Origin: Candidatus Chloroploca mongolica
GTDB taxonomy: Bacteria; Chloroflexota; Chloroflexia; Chloroflexales; Chloroflexaceae
Reading direction: 5' to 3'
DNA: 64,000 bases
Assembly: GCF_004762035.2 (NCBI RefSeq)
Contig: NZ_SIJK02000001.1
Coordinates: forward strand, 191,435 to 255,434
Shown here: positions 29,757 through 37,667 of the stretch, in pieces
Layout: each line of letters opens with the position of its first letter
How positions within the stretch are numbered: the stretch's first letter is position 1
Position numbers and translations under genes: made by a program
The notes under the pieces: model-generated
Databases searched by the model: none
Told to the model about the DNA's origin: nothing
What the model saw: the letters and a program-made list of their open reading frames with translations, nothing else

Positions 29757-29842
29757 TGCCCCAAACCAAGCCGTGCAGCCTGACGCCCCTAGCGCGGCTC
29801 TACACTTGCGGATATGCCAGCGGCGCATCTGACGCTTTGGGC
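29757..29842 (+). other. attC-like site 2 (degenerate)
   Basis: CCCAAA near 29760-29765 can pair with TTTGGG at 29836-29841 (from CTTTGGGC). Inside, TGCCAGCGGCGCATCTGACGC repeats the right half of site 1 and the left side carries a weaker match around CAGCCTGACGCCCC. The G of GTTGGGC has become T, so activity is doubtful. Confidence 0.5.
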
Positions 29843-29902
29843 AATTTTCCGCACTGGAATGCGCTATAATCCTTTTGCTTTCGTGCCGACCCTCGCCTCG
29901 CT

Positions 29903-29945
29903 CTACCGAAACTGCCAGCGACGCGCCTGACGCTCACCGTTGGGC
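29903..29945 (+). other. Orphan right half of an attC-like site
   Basis: CTGCCAGCGACGCGCCTGACG followed by GTTGGGC (29939-29945) is nearly the right half of site 1, in the same orientation. No matching left half is found between 29843 and 29902, so the cassette before it appears to have lost its 5' part. Confidence 0.5.
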
Positions 29946-30102
29946 CGCCTCAATTTTAGCCGCCACACGTTGAAGGCTGCTCAGGCGAGCGCCCGTTGTG
30001 CGAGGTCGAACACGTGCCGTGATCATCAGCCGTTGGGAGTGTCGAGCGGAAGAACCGGCATCGAGAACGCTCCTACCGAGGACACGTTGCGTTTGGCATC
30101 CC

Positions 30103-30132
30103 TTGCCGCACGCCTCTCTTTCATGGTATGAT
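30103..30132 (+). promoter_or_regulatory. Putative promoter of the first Uma2 gene
   Basis: TTGCCG (30103-30108), 18-base spacer, TATGAT (30127-30132), 45 bases before the Uma2 start. A cassette-borne promoter would let this gene be expressed without an integron promoter. Confidence 0.5.
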
Positions 30133-30176
30133 ATGAAGCAGCAGAACGTGCGTTTTACCTCGATATGGAGGCGTCT

Positions 30177-30779
30177 ATGACCGCACAACCAAAGCATTAT
30201 GTCACAAGCGATGAGTATTTAGCATTCGAGCGCACGAACGACGAAAAACATGAGTACCTCGCAGGGATGATCTATGCGATGTCTGGTGCAAGTGCGCGCC
30301 ACAACCGTATTGCGGGGAGTACCTATGCAACACTGTATGCGCAACTACGCCAGCGTCAATGCACGGTATATCCAAGTGATATGCGGGTAAAAGTCATTCA
30401 GACCGGGCTCTATACGTACCCCGATATTACTATTGTTTGCGGTAACGAACAGTTTGAAGACAAGAAAGAAGACACCCTCCTTAATCCGACCGTTATTATC
30501 GAAGTATTGTCGCCATCAACAGAGAAATATGATCGCGGAAAGAAATTTCAGCATTACCGTGCAATTCTTTCACTGCGTGAGTATATCTTAATCGCACAGG
30601 AAACCTATCACATTGAGCGATTTGTACGGCAAAGTGACAATACATGGGTCTTATCAGAGGCAACCAACCGAGAAGACACTATTGAGGTTACTACTGTTCA
30701 GTGTGTCCTCCATCTTGAAGAGGTCTATGAGAAGGTAACATTTTCATCAACCGAAGAAGAGCAAGGCGAAACAGCGTAA
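30177..30779 (+). CDS. Uma2-family PD-(D/E)XK endonuclease-like protein
   Basis: A 200-aa DUF820/Uma2 protein. Pattern: YLAFERTNDEKHEY (first conserved Glu), SDMRVKV, YPDITIVCG (catalytic Asp), NPTVIIEVLSPSTEKYD (Glu) and GKKFQHYR. The family folds like restriction nucleases and is abundant in Chloroflexota and cyanobacteria; the biological role is unsettled. Start 30177 has GGAGG six bases upstream. The left arm of attC-like site 3 overlaps its last codons. Its first 25 bases of coding sequence recur at 33610. Confidence 0.85.
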   Translation: MTAQPKHYVTSDEYLAFERTNDEKHEYLAGMIYAMSGASARHNRIAGSTYATLYAQLRQRQCTVYPSDMRVKVIQTGLYTYPDITIVCGNEQFEDKKEDTLLNPTVIIEVLSPSTEKYDRGKKFQHYRAILSLREYILIAQETYHIERFVRQSDNTWVLSEATNREDTIEVTTVQCVLHLEEVYEKVTFSSTEEEQGETA

Positions 30780-30895
30780 GGCGGACGCCGCTGGCGCGGC
30801 CCGTGAGTTGGTGCGTTTTTCATGCGCGTGACGTGCTAACGTGCGGTGCCATCTAGCGAACCCACCAGCGGTGCCGCTGAAGCCCGGCGTTCGGC
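30765..30895 (+). other. attC-like site 3
   Basis: Left GGCGAAAC (30765-30772) faces GTTCGGC (30889-30895), an imperfect simple site. Inside, GGCGGACGCCGCTGG pairs with CCAGCGGTGCCGCT, with small bulges. Layout and orientation agree with site 1 and it directly follows the Uma2 gene, as expected for a cassette. The core differs from GTTRRRY at one base. Confidence 0.55.
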
Positions 30896-30926
30896 GCACT
30901 GCCAGTCTGCAATCGAGAAAGGTCAT

Positions 30927-31436
30927 ATGGAAATCGAGCACTTTGTCCAGCAGATGCTCGCCAATGCTGAGCGGATTCGCTCTCTCGTGCAAGTTGTCCC
31001 CAGCAGCCAAGCACGTTGGAAGCCAGATGAGGCGTCCTGGTCAATTCTGGAGGTGGTCGGTCATCTCTACGATGAGGAGCGCTTGGATTTCCGCGTTCGA
31101 TTGGACTTCACCCTTCATCGCCCCGGTGAGCCTTGGCCGGCGATCAATCCCCAGGGCTGGGTGCAAGAGCATCACTACAACGAGGGAGATCTTCAGGAGT
31201 CACTCGGCGGCTTTCTCGCAACGCGGGAGGATTCGGTGCGATGGCTGAGAGGGTTGTCATCCCCGAATTGGACAGCAGTGTATGAAGCGCCGTTTGGGCA
31301 GATCAGGGCAGGCGATCTATTGGCTGCTTGGGTGGCACACGATCTGCTTCACATGCGGCAGTTGGTGGAACTGCATTGGGGCTACCTGGTGGGGGGAGTG
31401 AAGCCCTACCAGGTGCAATATGCGGGAGAGTGGTAG
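30927..31436 (+). CDS. DinB-family four-helix-bundle protein
   Basis: A 169-aa protein with the DinB/YfiT pattern: an N-terminal helix, WSILEVVGHLYDEE (first metal His), and HDLLHMRQL near the C-terminus (two more His), the usual three-histidine metal site. Members include thiol S-transferases and many of unknown role. ATG 30927 has GAGAAAGG upstream. It is the next cassette after Uma2. Confidence 0.83.
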   Translation: MEIEHFVQQMLANAERIRSLVQVVPSSQARWKPDEASWSILEVVGHLYDEERLDFRVRLDFTLHRPGEPWPAINPQGWVQEHHYNEGDLQESLGGFLATREDSVRWLRGLSSPNWTAVYEAPFGQIRAGDLLAAWVAHDLLHMRQLVELHWGYLVGGVKPYQVQYAGEW

Positions 31437-31521
31437 GAGGCCAGGGATAGGGCGCTTATACTTCCTATGCCTTCCCATGCGCTCCTATGCGCCGCTTATG
31501 TTTCCTAGACGCGAGGTTCCC

Positions 31522-31689
31522 ATGGATTATGCAATAGCACGCGATGAGGCAATGGCGCAACTCGCCCGCAGCAAGCGACGGGCGTACCTGGCGCTGCTGG
31601 TGGGCAGCGTGCTGGTGCTCATCCGCGCTGTACGACGGCAAGAACGGCGGGCGCGACCAGGTGGTGCTGGCCGTCGTACAGCTGCGTGA
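31522..31689 (+). CDS. Possible small membrane peptide
   Basis: 55 codons: a charged N-terminus (MDYAIARDEAMAQLARSKRR), one hydrophobic helix (AYLALLVGSVLVLIRAV) and a very Arg-rich tail. No ribosome site is obvious. The tail coincides with a 12-bp inverted repeat (31628-31639 and 31670-31681) that may instead be a terminator or attC arm. Weakly supported. Confidence 0.3.
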   Translation: MDYAIARDEAMAQLARSKRRAYLALLVGSVLVLIRAVRRQERRARPGGAGRRTAA

Positions 31690-31725
31690 CGTGATGGTGT
31701 GAGCACGCGGGTGCGCTTCCAACGG

Positions 31726-31758
31726 CTGCCAGCGGCGCAGGTGAAGGAAGCGTTGGGG
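31726..31758 (+). other. Right half of a fourth attC-like site
   Basis: CTGCCAGCGGCGCAGGTGAAGG leading to GTTGGGG (31752-31758) matches the right halves of the other sites, with the last core base altered. A partner left half is uncertain; GAACGGCGGGCGCGACCAGG near 31641 is a candidate. DNA from here to 31970 encodes no complete gene, though one frame ends in LEDMLRRVVREELRK, perhaps the tail of a lost antitoxin. Confidence 0.4.
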
Positions 31759-31970
31759 CGGCTAAAGCAGCGTCATTCTACTTCCATTGGTGGGGATGGT
31801 ACAATAGGGCCAGTGCTCTGCGCGCGTACATCAATCAGCACTCCCTTGAAGATATGCTGCGACGGGTCGTGCGTGAGGAACTCCGCAAGAGCGCGTAAGC
31901 GCACGTCCAATTTGGCGGAGCAAACCCAGAATGGGTTGAATAAATAGTAGATAGACAGAAGAGGACAAGC

Positions 31971-32534
31971 ATGTCAGTCTACATACCAGCGATGCTCACT
32001 GAAGGGGAATATTTGGCCTTTGAGCGCATAAGCGAGCAAAAGCATGAATATTATGATGGGATCATCGTTGCCCAGGCGGGCGGAAGCGCCGCACATAATC
32101 GGATCACGATGAATGCCTTGAATAGCCTCTATAATCAGTTGATTAATCGCCCCTGCACGGTCTATTCGAGTGACATGCGGGTGAAAGTTCCACGCAAAAA
32201 TAGCTATGTGTATCCGGATGGCGTCGTCGTGTGTGGCGAAGAACGCTACGACGATACTGGAGATACGACCCTCTTAAACCCGATCGTCATCATTGAAGTG
32301 CTGTCACCCTCAACCGAACGCCACGATCGAGGGAAGAAATTTGAGTGGTATCGGACAATCGAGAGCTTAGAAGAGTACGTATTGATTGCCCAAGAAACGC
32401 AACGCATTGATCATTTCCGGCGGCAGTCAACCAGTTTATGGACGTTTACCTCGATAGGTGCGGAAGAAGCACAGCTCTATCTCGCCTCAATCGATTGCAC
32501 TTTGATCCTCAATGCCATCTACCACAATATATAA
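31971..32534 (+). CDS. Uma2-family PD-(D/E)XK endonuclease-like protein, second copy
   Basis: 187 aa, clearly paralogous to the gene at 30177: LAFERISEQKHEYYDG, SDMRVKV, YPDGVVVCGEE, NPIVIIEVLSPSTERHD and GKKFEWYR. The nuclease-fold Asp and Glu are kept. GAAGAGGA lies just before the ATG. Codons differ widely from the first copy, so this is an old duplication or separate capture, not a recent copy. Confidence 0.85.
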   Translation: MSVYIPAMLTEGEYLAFERISEQKHEYYDGIIVAQAGGSAAHNRITMNALNSLYNQLINRPCTVYSSDMRVKVPRKNSYVYPDGVVVCGEERYDDTGDTTLLNPIVIIEVLSPSTERHDRGKKFEWYRTIESLEEYVLIAQETQRIDHFRRQSTSLWTFTSIGAEEAQLYLASIDCTLILNAIYHNI

Positions 32535-33008
32535 GTTCTGAAACTGAATAGCAGCGGCGCGTACCAGTGGCACACCTTCTACCAACAGCGGCGCACCCGG
32601 GCGAATCACCTCCGATCATCTGCGATCCTGGCATCGAAGCGAGGCACCCGCAAGGGGTGCCCCTACAGGGCCGGGGGCCGGGCCCGGTGTACGGGCACCC
32701 CTGGCGGGTGCCCTGGCGGGTGCCCTGGCGGGTGCCCTGGCGGGTGCCCTGGCGGGTGTACGGGCGGGTGTACGGGCGGGTGCCCTGGCGGGTGTACGGG
32801 CGGGTGCCCTGGCGGGGTGCATACACGGAAGATGCCATCGCCCTGAGAGAGCCTCGGCTCAGTCTTGACAATGAACTGTCTTGATGTGTACTCTTTGTAT
32901 ATACGCTAAGGCATGTTTCAGAATTGAGTATGCTTGCTTGACCGTAGCGCATTCATTTCTGGAAAACCATCAGTCGGCTGAGCCTGGAAGCCGACTGAAG
33001 GAGGAGCA
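32535..33008. repeat. Gene-free stretch with a 10-unit 12-bp minisatellite
   Basis: 32701-32820 is exactly ten 12-base units, variants of ctggcgggtgcc and cgggcgggtgta. Just before it lies a ggcacccgcaaggggtgcc hairpin (about 32643-32661). At 32969-32995 a 9-bp hairpin (cagtcggct/agccgactg) precedes mazE. Open frames across the array encode only repeated RVPW/RVYG or PART-type peptides and are not credible genes. Confidence 0.8.
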
Positions 33009-33251
33009 ATGCAAAGTAAAGTTCAAAAATGGGGTAACAGTCTCGCGCTCCGGATCCCCAAGTCGTTTGCCGCAGAAATCGGTCTTTCCGATGGCACCCC
33101 CGTTGAGCTTACGCTTGTTGAAGGGAAACTCGTTATTGCACCGCTCCCTGTCCCAAGCTACTCCTTGGAAGCTTTGCTTGCTGGGATTACGCCGGCCAAC
33201 CTTCACGGAGAACTGGACACGGGAGCGCCTCAGGGTACTGAGGTGTGGTGA
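33009..33251 (+). CDS. mazE: MazE/AbrB-type antitoxin
   Basis: An 80-aa protein with the swapped-hairpin AbrB/MazE N-terminus (VQKWGNSLALRIPKSFAAEIGL, then GTPVELTLVEGKLVI), and a C-terminal tail likely to wrap the toxin. Preceded by AAGGAGGAGCA and a short hairpin that may serve autoregulation. Its TGA overlaps the toxin's ATG (TGATG). Confidence 0.88.
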   Translation: MQSKVQKWGNSLALRIPKSFAAEIGLSDGTPVELTLVEGKLVIAPLPVPSYSLEALLAGITPANLHGELDTGAPQGTEVW

Positions 33252-33595
33252 TGACGTATATTCCATCACGAGGTGACATTGTCTGGCTCACCTTCAATCC
33301 TCAAGCAGGCTCGGAACAAGCAGTTCGCCGGCCAGCAATTGTACTCTCACCGTCCACATACAACGGGAAAGTTGGACTTGCCATTTTCTGTCCCATTACG
33401 AATCAAGTCAAGGGATATCCGTTCGAAGTAGCCTTGCCAAAGGAACTTCCAGTTACCGGTATCGTACTATCGGATCAAGTCAAGAGCTTGGACTGGAGAA
33501 GCCGAAATGCGCAATTCGCGGGTCAAGTGCCGACAGAGGTCCTCAACGAGGTGCTGCAAAAAGTGTCAGCGCTTCTTTTCCTACCATCATCATAA
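33251..33595 (+). CDS. mazF: MazF/PemK-family endoribonuclease toxin
   Basis: A 114-aa protein: RGDIVWLTFNPQAGSEQAVRRPAIVLSP, then CPITNQVKGYPFEV and VLSDQVKSLDW, the full MazF pattern with the catalytic Arg in the first loop and Thr in CPIT. It cleaves single-stranded RNA at short sites when free of MazE. Translation is coupled to mazE through the TGATG overlap. Confidence 0.9.
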   Translation: MTYIPSRGDIVWLTFNPQAGSEQAVRRPAIVLSPSTYNGKVGLAIFCPITNQVKGYPFEVALPKELPVTGIVLSDQVKSLDWRSRNAQFAGQVPTEVLNEVLQKVSALLFLPSS

Positions 33596-33609
33596 GAACC
33601 TCATCAGTT

Positions 33610-33888
33610 CAACCAAAGCATTATGTCACAAGCGCTCTTCGGAAGCTTGTTGAGGAAGCGCGGCATGTGAACAGTAACCGGGATAAGGTTCGGCGTTCGC
33701 AAGAGATCGCTTACAAATTCATGTCCGCTATGGCGGGTGACTTGCCAGGGTTTGAGGAGGCGACCAGGGCGTTGTTCGCAGGAGACCATGAACAGTTTCA
33801 TAGCCTCATTTCTTCATGGCCTGTCGATGTCCGGGATTATGTCCGAAAGCTTTCAGCATCTGCTTTCCAACGTGAACATGCCACCTAA
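33610..33888 (+). pseudogene. Chimeric fragment: Uma2 5' end joined to a DUF2239 C-terminus
   Basis: 33610-33634 is identical to 25 bases of the Uma2 gene at 30186-30210 (QPKHYVTS in the same frame). It continues in frame into LRKLVEEARHVN, then YKFMSAMAGDLPGFEEATRALFAGD and WPVDVRDYVRKL, the C-terminal part of DUF2239 proteins. No start precedes the Uma2 part; a GTG at 33667 would give only 73 residues. I read it as a recombination scar. Confidence 0.65.
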
Positions 33889-34050
33889 ATCTGCGTCATC
33901 TGCGGATGATCAGGAGGACTTTGCATCAGCCTTGCACGATCATGGATCGATCGGGTGTCCTCGAAGGCTCGTGTGCTATACTATGCATGAACTGAGTAGT
34001 GTCAGCTCAAGCGATACGAAGTGCCATCCGGCATAGAGATAGCCATCATC

Positions 34051-35253
34051 ATGGTAGCTCGCTTCAAACAGTGGTTTGCGCCTCCCGTCTTTGAAGGTGA
34101 CCTCCAGCGAACACACCGGGCTAATCTCCTGAACATGATGATGATCGCTGCTTTATTTCTTGTTGTCATGGTGCTTTTTGCTAACTTTTTAGATCCGCAA
34201 ACACCAATAAGAAATTTTGTCATTGATCTTATCCTCATTGCAATCATATTCTATCTGCGCTCTAGACTCTATCGTGGCAACGTTACCTTCGTTGCCTACT
34301 CGACTTTGATTTTTGCGTTTATTTTTATTATCATTACAATTATCAGCGATGGTACCATTCGCACCCCCGCAACCTCCCTCTTTTTGTTGTGGGTGGTTAT
34401 GTCGAGTATCTTATTTGATTTGCGGGGATTTGTTCTCTCAACGATCGCCGCCTCTCTTGCCATAAGCGCCTTAATTCTGGCCCAACTTGCGAACATGATG
34501 CCTCCACCCGTGTACACGGTTGGTCTGATCCACTGGTTTGTCCTCACCCTGACCACAGGGATTACGGGTGGCTTAACCTATCTTGGATATCAAACCACCC
34601 AACAGGCCCTAAAGCGTGCCGAGCAGGAAGTTACTAAGCGTGAGCGTAACGAGCAACTGCTGGAAGCCGCGAACGCCGATTTACGCCGCTATGTGCAAGA
34701 AATTGAACACCTCCAGGCGGAACTCCGCGAGCAATATCTGATCGATCCGCTGACTGGTCTGTACAACCGCCGCTATCTGACCGAAGCCCTGGCACGGGAA
34801 CTTGTGCGAACGGAGCGTGAGCATGCCCCGTTGAGCATCATCGTCGCCGATCTTGACCACTTCAAAATGATCAACGACACATATGGGCATCAGGCCGGTG
34901 ATACTGTTTTGGTGGCAGTCGCTCGTCTTCTTAAAGAATACGTCCGTGGATCGGATATTGCCTGCCGATATGGGGGCGAAGAATTCCTCCTTGTCCTCTT
35001 CAATACAGCACTGGACGATGCGGCGAAGCGGGCGGAAGAAATCAGGCAAGCGGCGGCAGTCCTTTGCACCCAATCCGAACACGGAACCGTGATGCTAACG
35101 ATCTCCTTTGGCATCGCAACCTATCCTGATCACGGAAACAACGCCGAGCAACTGATCAGCAAGGCGGATCAGGCTCTGTACCACTCGAAACGCGCTGGGC
35201 GTAACCGGGTGACGATCTGGCAGGGTGAGGAAGTGCGCTTGGAGCAGACTTGA
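34051..35253 (+). CDS. Membrane-bound diguanylate cyclase (GGDEF)
   Basis: Makes cyclic-di-GMP from two GTP. About 400 aa: five or six TM helices in the first 190 residues, a coiled-coil linker (ALKRAEQEVTKRERNEQ), then the GGDEF domain with DPLTGLYNRRY, DLDHFKMINDTYGH and the active-site GGEEF at about 309. RGSD five residues before it is an intact inhibitory RxxD I-site. No EAL domain. The start is uncertain: ATG 34051 is chosen, GTG 34021 is possible. Confidence 0.88.
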   Translation: MVARFKQWFAPPVFEGDLQRTHRANLLNMMMIAALFLVVMVLFANFLDPQTPIRNFVIDLILIAIIFYLRSRLYRGNVTFVAYSTLIFAFIFIIITIISDGTIRTPATSLFLLWVVMSSILFDLRGFVLSTIAASLAISALILAQLANMMPPPVYTVGLIHWFVLTLTTGITGGLTYLGYQTTQQALKRAEQEVTKRERNEQLLEAANADLRRYVQEIEHLQAELREQYLIDPLTGLYNRRYLTEALARELVRTEREHAPLSIIVADLDHFKMINDTYGHQAGDTVLVAVARLLKEYVRGSDIACRYGGEEFLLVLFNTALDDAAKRAEEIRQAAAVLCTQSEHGTVMLTISFGIATYPDHGNNAEQLISKADQALYHSKRAGRNRVTIWQGEEVRLEQT

Positions 35254-35278
35254 AATCTCATCCTCGCCCGGCTATAAT
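35250..35278 (+). promoter_or_regulatory. Promoter of the ABC exporter operon
   Basis: TTGAAA (35250-35255), 17-base spacer, TATAAT (35273-35278): close to the sigma-70 consensus. It overlaps the end of the diguanylate cyclase gene and lies about 80 bases before the ABC gene, leaving a sizeable leader. Confidence 0.65.
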
Positions 35279-35359
35279 TTAGCCAGGCTGATCCTCTGCT
35301 GCGCTTTGTTCCCCCGCACAGCACTGCTTGCCTTTGCAGTTGTTTCACGAACTAATCTT

Positions 35360-36277
35360 ATGTCAACTCAAGCCTCCGATGCGGCGATTGCGACCGAGCA
35401 CCTGACCAAGCGCTATGGCGAGCGGCTGGCCGTGGATGCGCTGACGCTTACCGTGCAGCGTGGCGAGGTGTTTGGTTTTCTAGGGCCGAATGGGGCCGGC
35501 AAGACGACGACGCTGGCGATGCTGCTTGGCTTAGTCAGGCCGTCGGCGGGACGGGCCGTGGTGCTTGGCGTTGATGTCGCGGCAAACCCGGTGACAGCCC
35601 TGGCCCGCGTCGGTGCGATGATCGAGGCTCCGGCGTTTTATCCCTATCTTTCGGGCTACGACAATCTGCGGGTGCTCTGTCGGGCCGGTGGGATCGCCGA
35701 GCCGCGCATTGCCGAGGTGCTGGAGGTTGTCGAGATGACGAGCCGCGCCCGTGAGCGGGTGCGCGTCTATTCACAGGGCATGAAGCAGCGCCTGGCGCTT
35801 GCCGCAACGCTGCTGCCCGATCCTGAATTGATCCTGCTTGATGAGCCGACCAATGGCCTCGATCCGGCGGGAACGGCCGAGATCCGGCAGTTGATCAGGA
35901 GCCTCGCCGCACGCGGGCGGACGATCTTCCTCTGTAGCCATCAACTCCACGAGGTCGAGCAGGTCTGCGAGCGCGTGGCGATCCTCAAGGCCGGGCGCTT
36001 GCTCGCCGAAGGCCAGGTGGCTGCATTGCTCCAGCGCGATCAACGCCTCAGGGTACGCATCGAGGGCGACGCAAGCGAGGCTATCGCATTGCTCAAGGCG
36101 TTACCCTGGGTGACGGGTGTCGAAACAGCGGCTGACCATCTAATCGTGGTGACGCCCACCAGTCGGGCTGCTGAACTCAATGCGTATCTTGCCGCATCCG
36201 GGGTGCCGGTCGCCGAACTTGCGCCAGATGCCGGTTCCCTCGAAGACTTTTTCCTCGAGGTGACTGGCGCACCATAA
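35360..36277 (+). CDS. ABC transporter ATP-binding protein
   Basis: A 305-aa ATPase subunit of a CcmA/DrrA-type exporter: Walker A GPNGAGKT at 42-49, signature YSQGMKQR at about 136, Walker B LILLDEPTNG, the D-loop and H-loop (CSHQLHEVEQ), and a C-terminal DUF4162-like tail. The permease follows 9 bases downstream. Cargo unknown; relatives export antibiotics, lipids or peptides. Confidence 0.9.
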   Translation: MSTQASDAAIATEHLTKRYGERLAVDALTLTVQRGEVFGFLGPNGAGKTTTLAMLLGLVRPSAGRAVVLGVDVAANPVTALARVGAMIEAPAFYPYLSGYDNLRVLCRAGGIAEPRIAEVLEVVEMTSRARERVRVYSQGMKQRLALAATLLPDPELILLDEPTNGLDPAGTAEIRQLIRSLAARGRTIFLCSHQLHEVEQVCERVAILKAGRLLAEGQVAALLQRDQRLRVRIEGDASEAIALLKALPWVTGVETAADHLIVVTPTSRAAELNAYLAASGVPVAELAPDAGSLEDFFLEVTGAP

Positions 36278-36286
36278 TGGTACAGT

Positions 36287-37180
36287 ATGTTCACTCGTCT
36301 CTTTGCTGCTGAATGGCTCAAGCTCTGGCGTCGCCCCCTGGCCTGGGCGATGCTGGCGATCTTCCTCGGTCTGCTTGCGCTTTCGCTGATCCTCTGGACG
36401 CTTGTGGTGGCGCTGCACGAAGGGGCACTTGGTATCAGCCTGACGGTGCTGCGCGAGGAACAGGTGGCCGAGATCCGGCGTCAACTGAGTCTGCCTGGCA
36501 TCTTTGGCATGGTGCTTGGGCAGGTCAATAGCACCGGTGGCATCCTGGCGATTCTGCTCGCTGCCGGGTCGCTCGGCGGCGATTATAGCTGGGGGACGCT
36601 GCGGAGTTTGCTGAGTCGCGCGCCGGATCGCCGGGCCTATCTGCTCGCCAAAACAATGGCCCTGCTACTCGGTCTGCTCATCGGGGTCGTGCTTGGTCTG
36701 CTCGTCGGCGTGCTGATCGCGCTCATTGCCAGCGCCTGGCTCGGGCTGCCACATACACTGAGCGTACGTGATCTGCTTGTTTTGCCGATCGGCATCGCAC
36801 GAGCGCTGCTGATCATCCTGCCCTACCTCTTGCTCACCCTTGCCAGTGCTGCGCTGGGGCGTTCGACGCTCGCCGGGATTGCGGGCGGCATCGTCTTCCT
36901 CATCTTCGACATCGGCGCCGGCTCGCTCACCTCACTCGGTCTTGTCAATCCACTGATCCGCCAGGTGATCAACCTGCTGCTGCAACCCAACATCAACAGC
37001 CTGGTGATGCAAAACGGTCAACTCTTTGGCCTCGACCAGTCGTTACTTACGAATGCCCTTGACCCAACCGTGCTCCCTGCCCCCTTCCAGGCCACCCTCG
37101 TCGTCATCATCTACAGCCTCCTCTTTGGCTACACGGCATGGCGCACGATCGCCCGCCGCGACATCACCGGAGCACAATAA
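36287..37180 (+). CDS. ABC transporter permease
   Basis: 297 aa, about six TM helices with a soluble loop after helix 1, as in ABC-2 type permeases. FTRLFAAEWLKLWRRP at the start is the usual cytoplasmic amphipathic segment that docks to the ATPase. It works with the preceding subunit. Confidence 0.85.
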   Translation: MFTRLFAAEWLKLWRRPLAWAMLAIFLGLLALSLILWTLVVALHEGALGISLTVLREEQVAEIRRQLSLPGIFGMVLGQVNSTGGILAILLAAGSLGGDYSWGTLRSLLSRAPDRRAYLLAKTMALLLGLLIGVVLGLLVGVLIALIASAWLGLPHTLSVRDLLVLPIGIARALLIILPYLLLTLASAALGRSTLAGIAGGIVFLIFDIGAGSLTSLGLVNPLIRQVINLLLQPNINSLVMQNGQLFGLDQSLLTNALDPTVLPAPFQATLVVIIYSLLFGYTAWRTIARRDITGAQ

Positions 37181-37220
37181 GCGACGTATGGATGGGGCGA
37201 AGGAGCACGTAGGGCAAAGC

Positions 37221-37661
37221 TCACCTTCCGAAGTAGACGACCAACAGGGTCACAGCAAAAAAGCTCAACGAGACGCCAAAGAGTTGGTACCAGCGGCGAT
37301 AAGTCGCCGGGGTACAAGGGTAGGTGATCGGGCGGATGCGCAGGAAGACGAAGCCCATTGTAGCGGCAAATTGCGCAATGAAAAGACCGATCTTGAGAAA
37401 AACCCAGGTGTTCCAACCAAGATAGAACTGAGCCAGGGCAAGCCCTGAGATCATCAAACTAAGAAAGACAACATCAACCAGCTTCACCTCGTGGCGAATA
37501 TAGGCACGCAGGAGTTCGCCATCAGAGGTCAGGCCATCTGGCTTGGTCAGGCGTGGCTCAAAAGTTCGGACGACCAGCAAGGATGCCACAATCGCGCCCA
37601 TCCAGATGGCAAAGCAGGCGACATGGATCAAGAGCAAAGCGTGATACGCAAAAACGAACAT
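37221..37661 (-). CDS. Four-helix membrane protein of unknown function
   Basis: 146 aa with four hydrophobic helices (about 5-28, 60-80, 86-106 and 121-143). His4-type residues in helix 1 (YHALLLIHVACF) and in the loop resemble CopD/DUF2269-type haem or copper proteins, but the match is loose. Six bases downstream of the PucC-type transporter on the same strand, so it may be tied to the photosynthetic membrane. Confidence 0.6.
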   Translation of the reverse strand: MFVFAYHALLLIHVACFAIWMGAIVASLLVVRTFEPRLTKPDGLTSDGELLRAYIRHEVKLVDVVFLSLMISGLALAQFYLGWNTWVFLKIGLFIAQFAATMGFVFLRIRPITYPCTPATYRRWYQLFGVSLSFFAVTLLVVYFGR

Positions 37662-37667
37662 TTGAGC

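Noticed and set aside
29934-30197. An 87-codon minus-strand frame in the leader of the first Uma2 gene.
   Set aside because: Cys/Arg-rich, no ribosome site, and it overlaps the attC-like half site and the Uma2 promoter.
31770-31900. A frame ending HSLEDMLRRVVREELRKSA that looks like the tail of an antitoxin.
   Set aside because: No start codon or ribosome site and no recognisable upstream part; noted only as a possible relic.
32567-32884. Open frame encoding repeated RVPW/RVYG peptides.
   Set aside because: Coding potential comes only from the 12-bp minisatellite; all three frames on each strand stay open across it.
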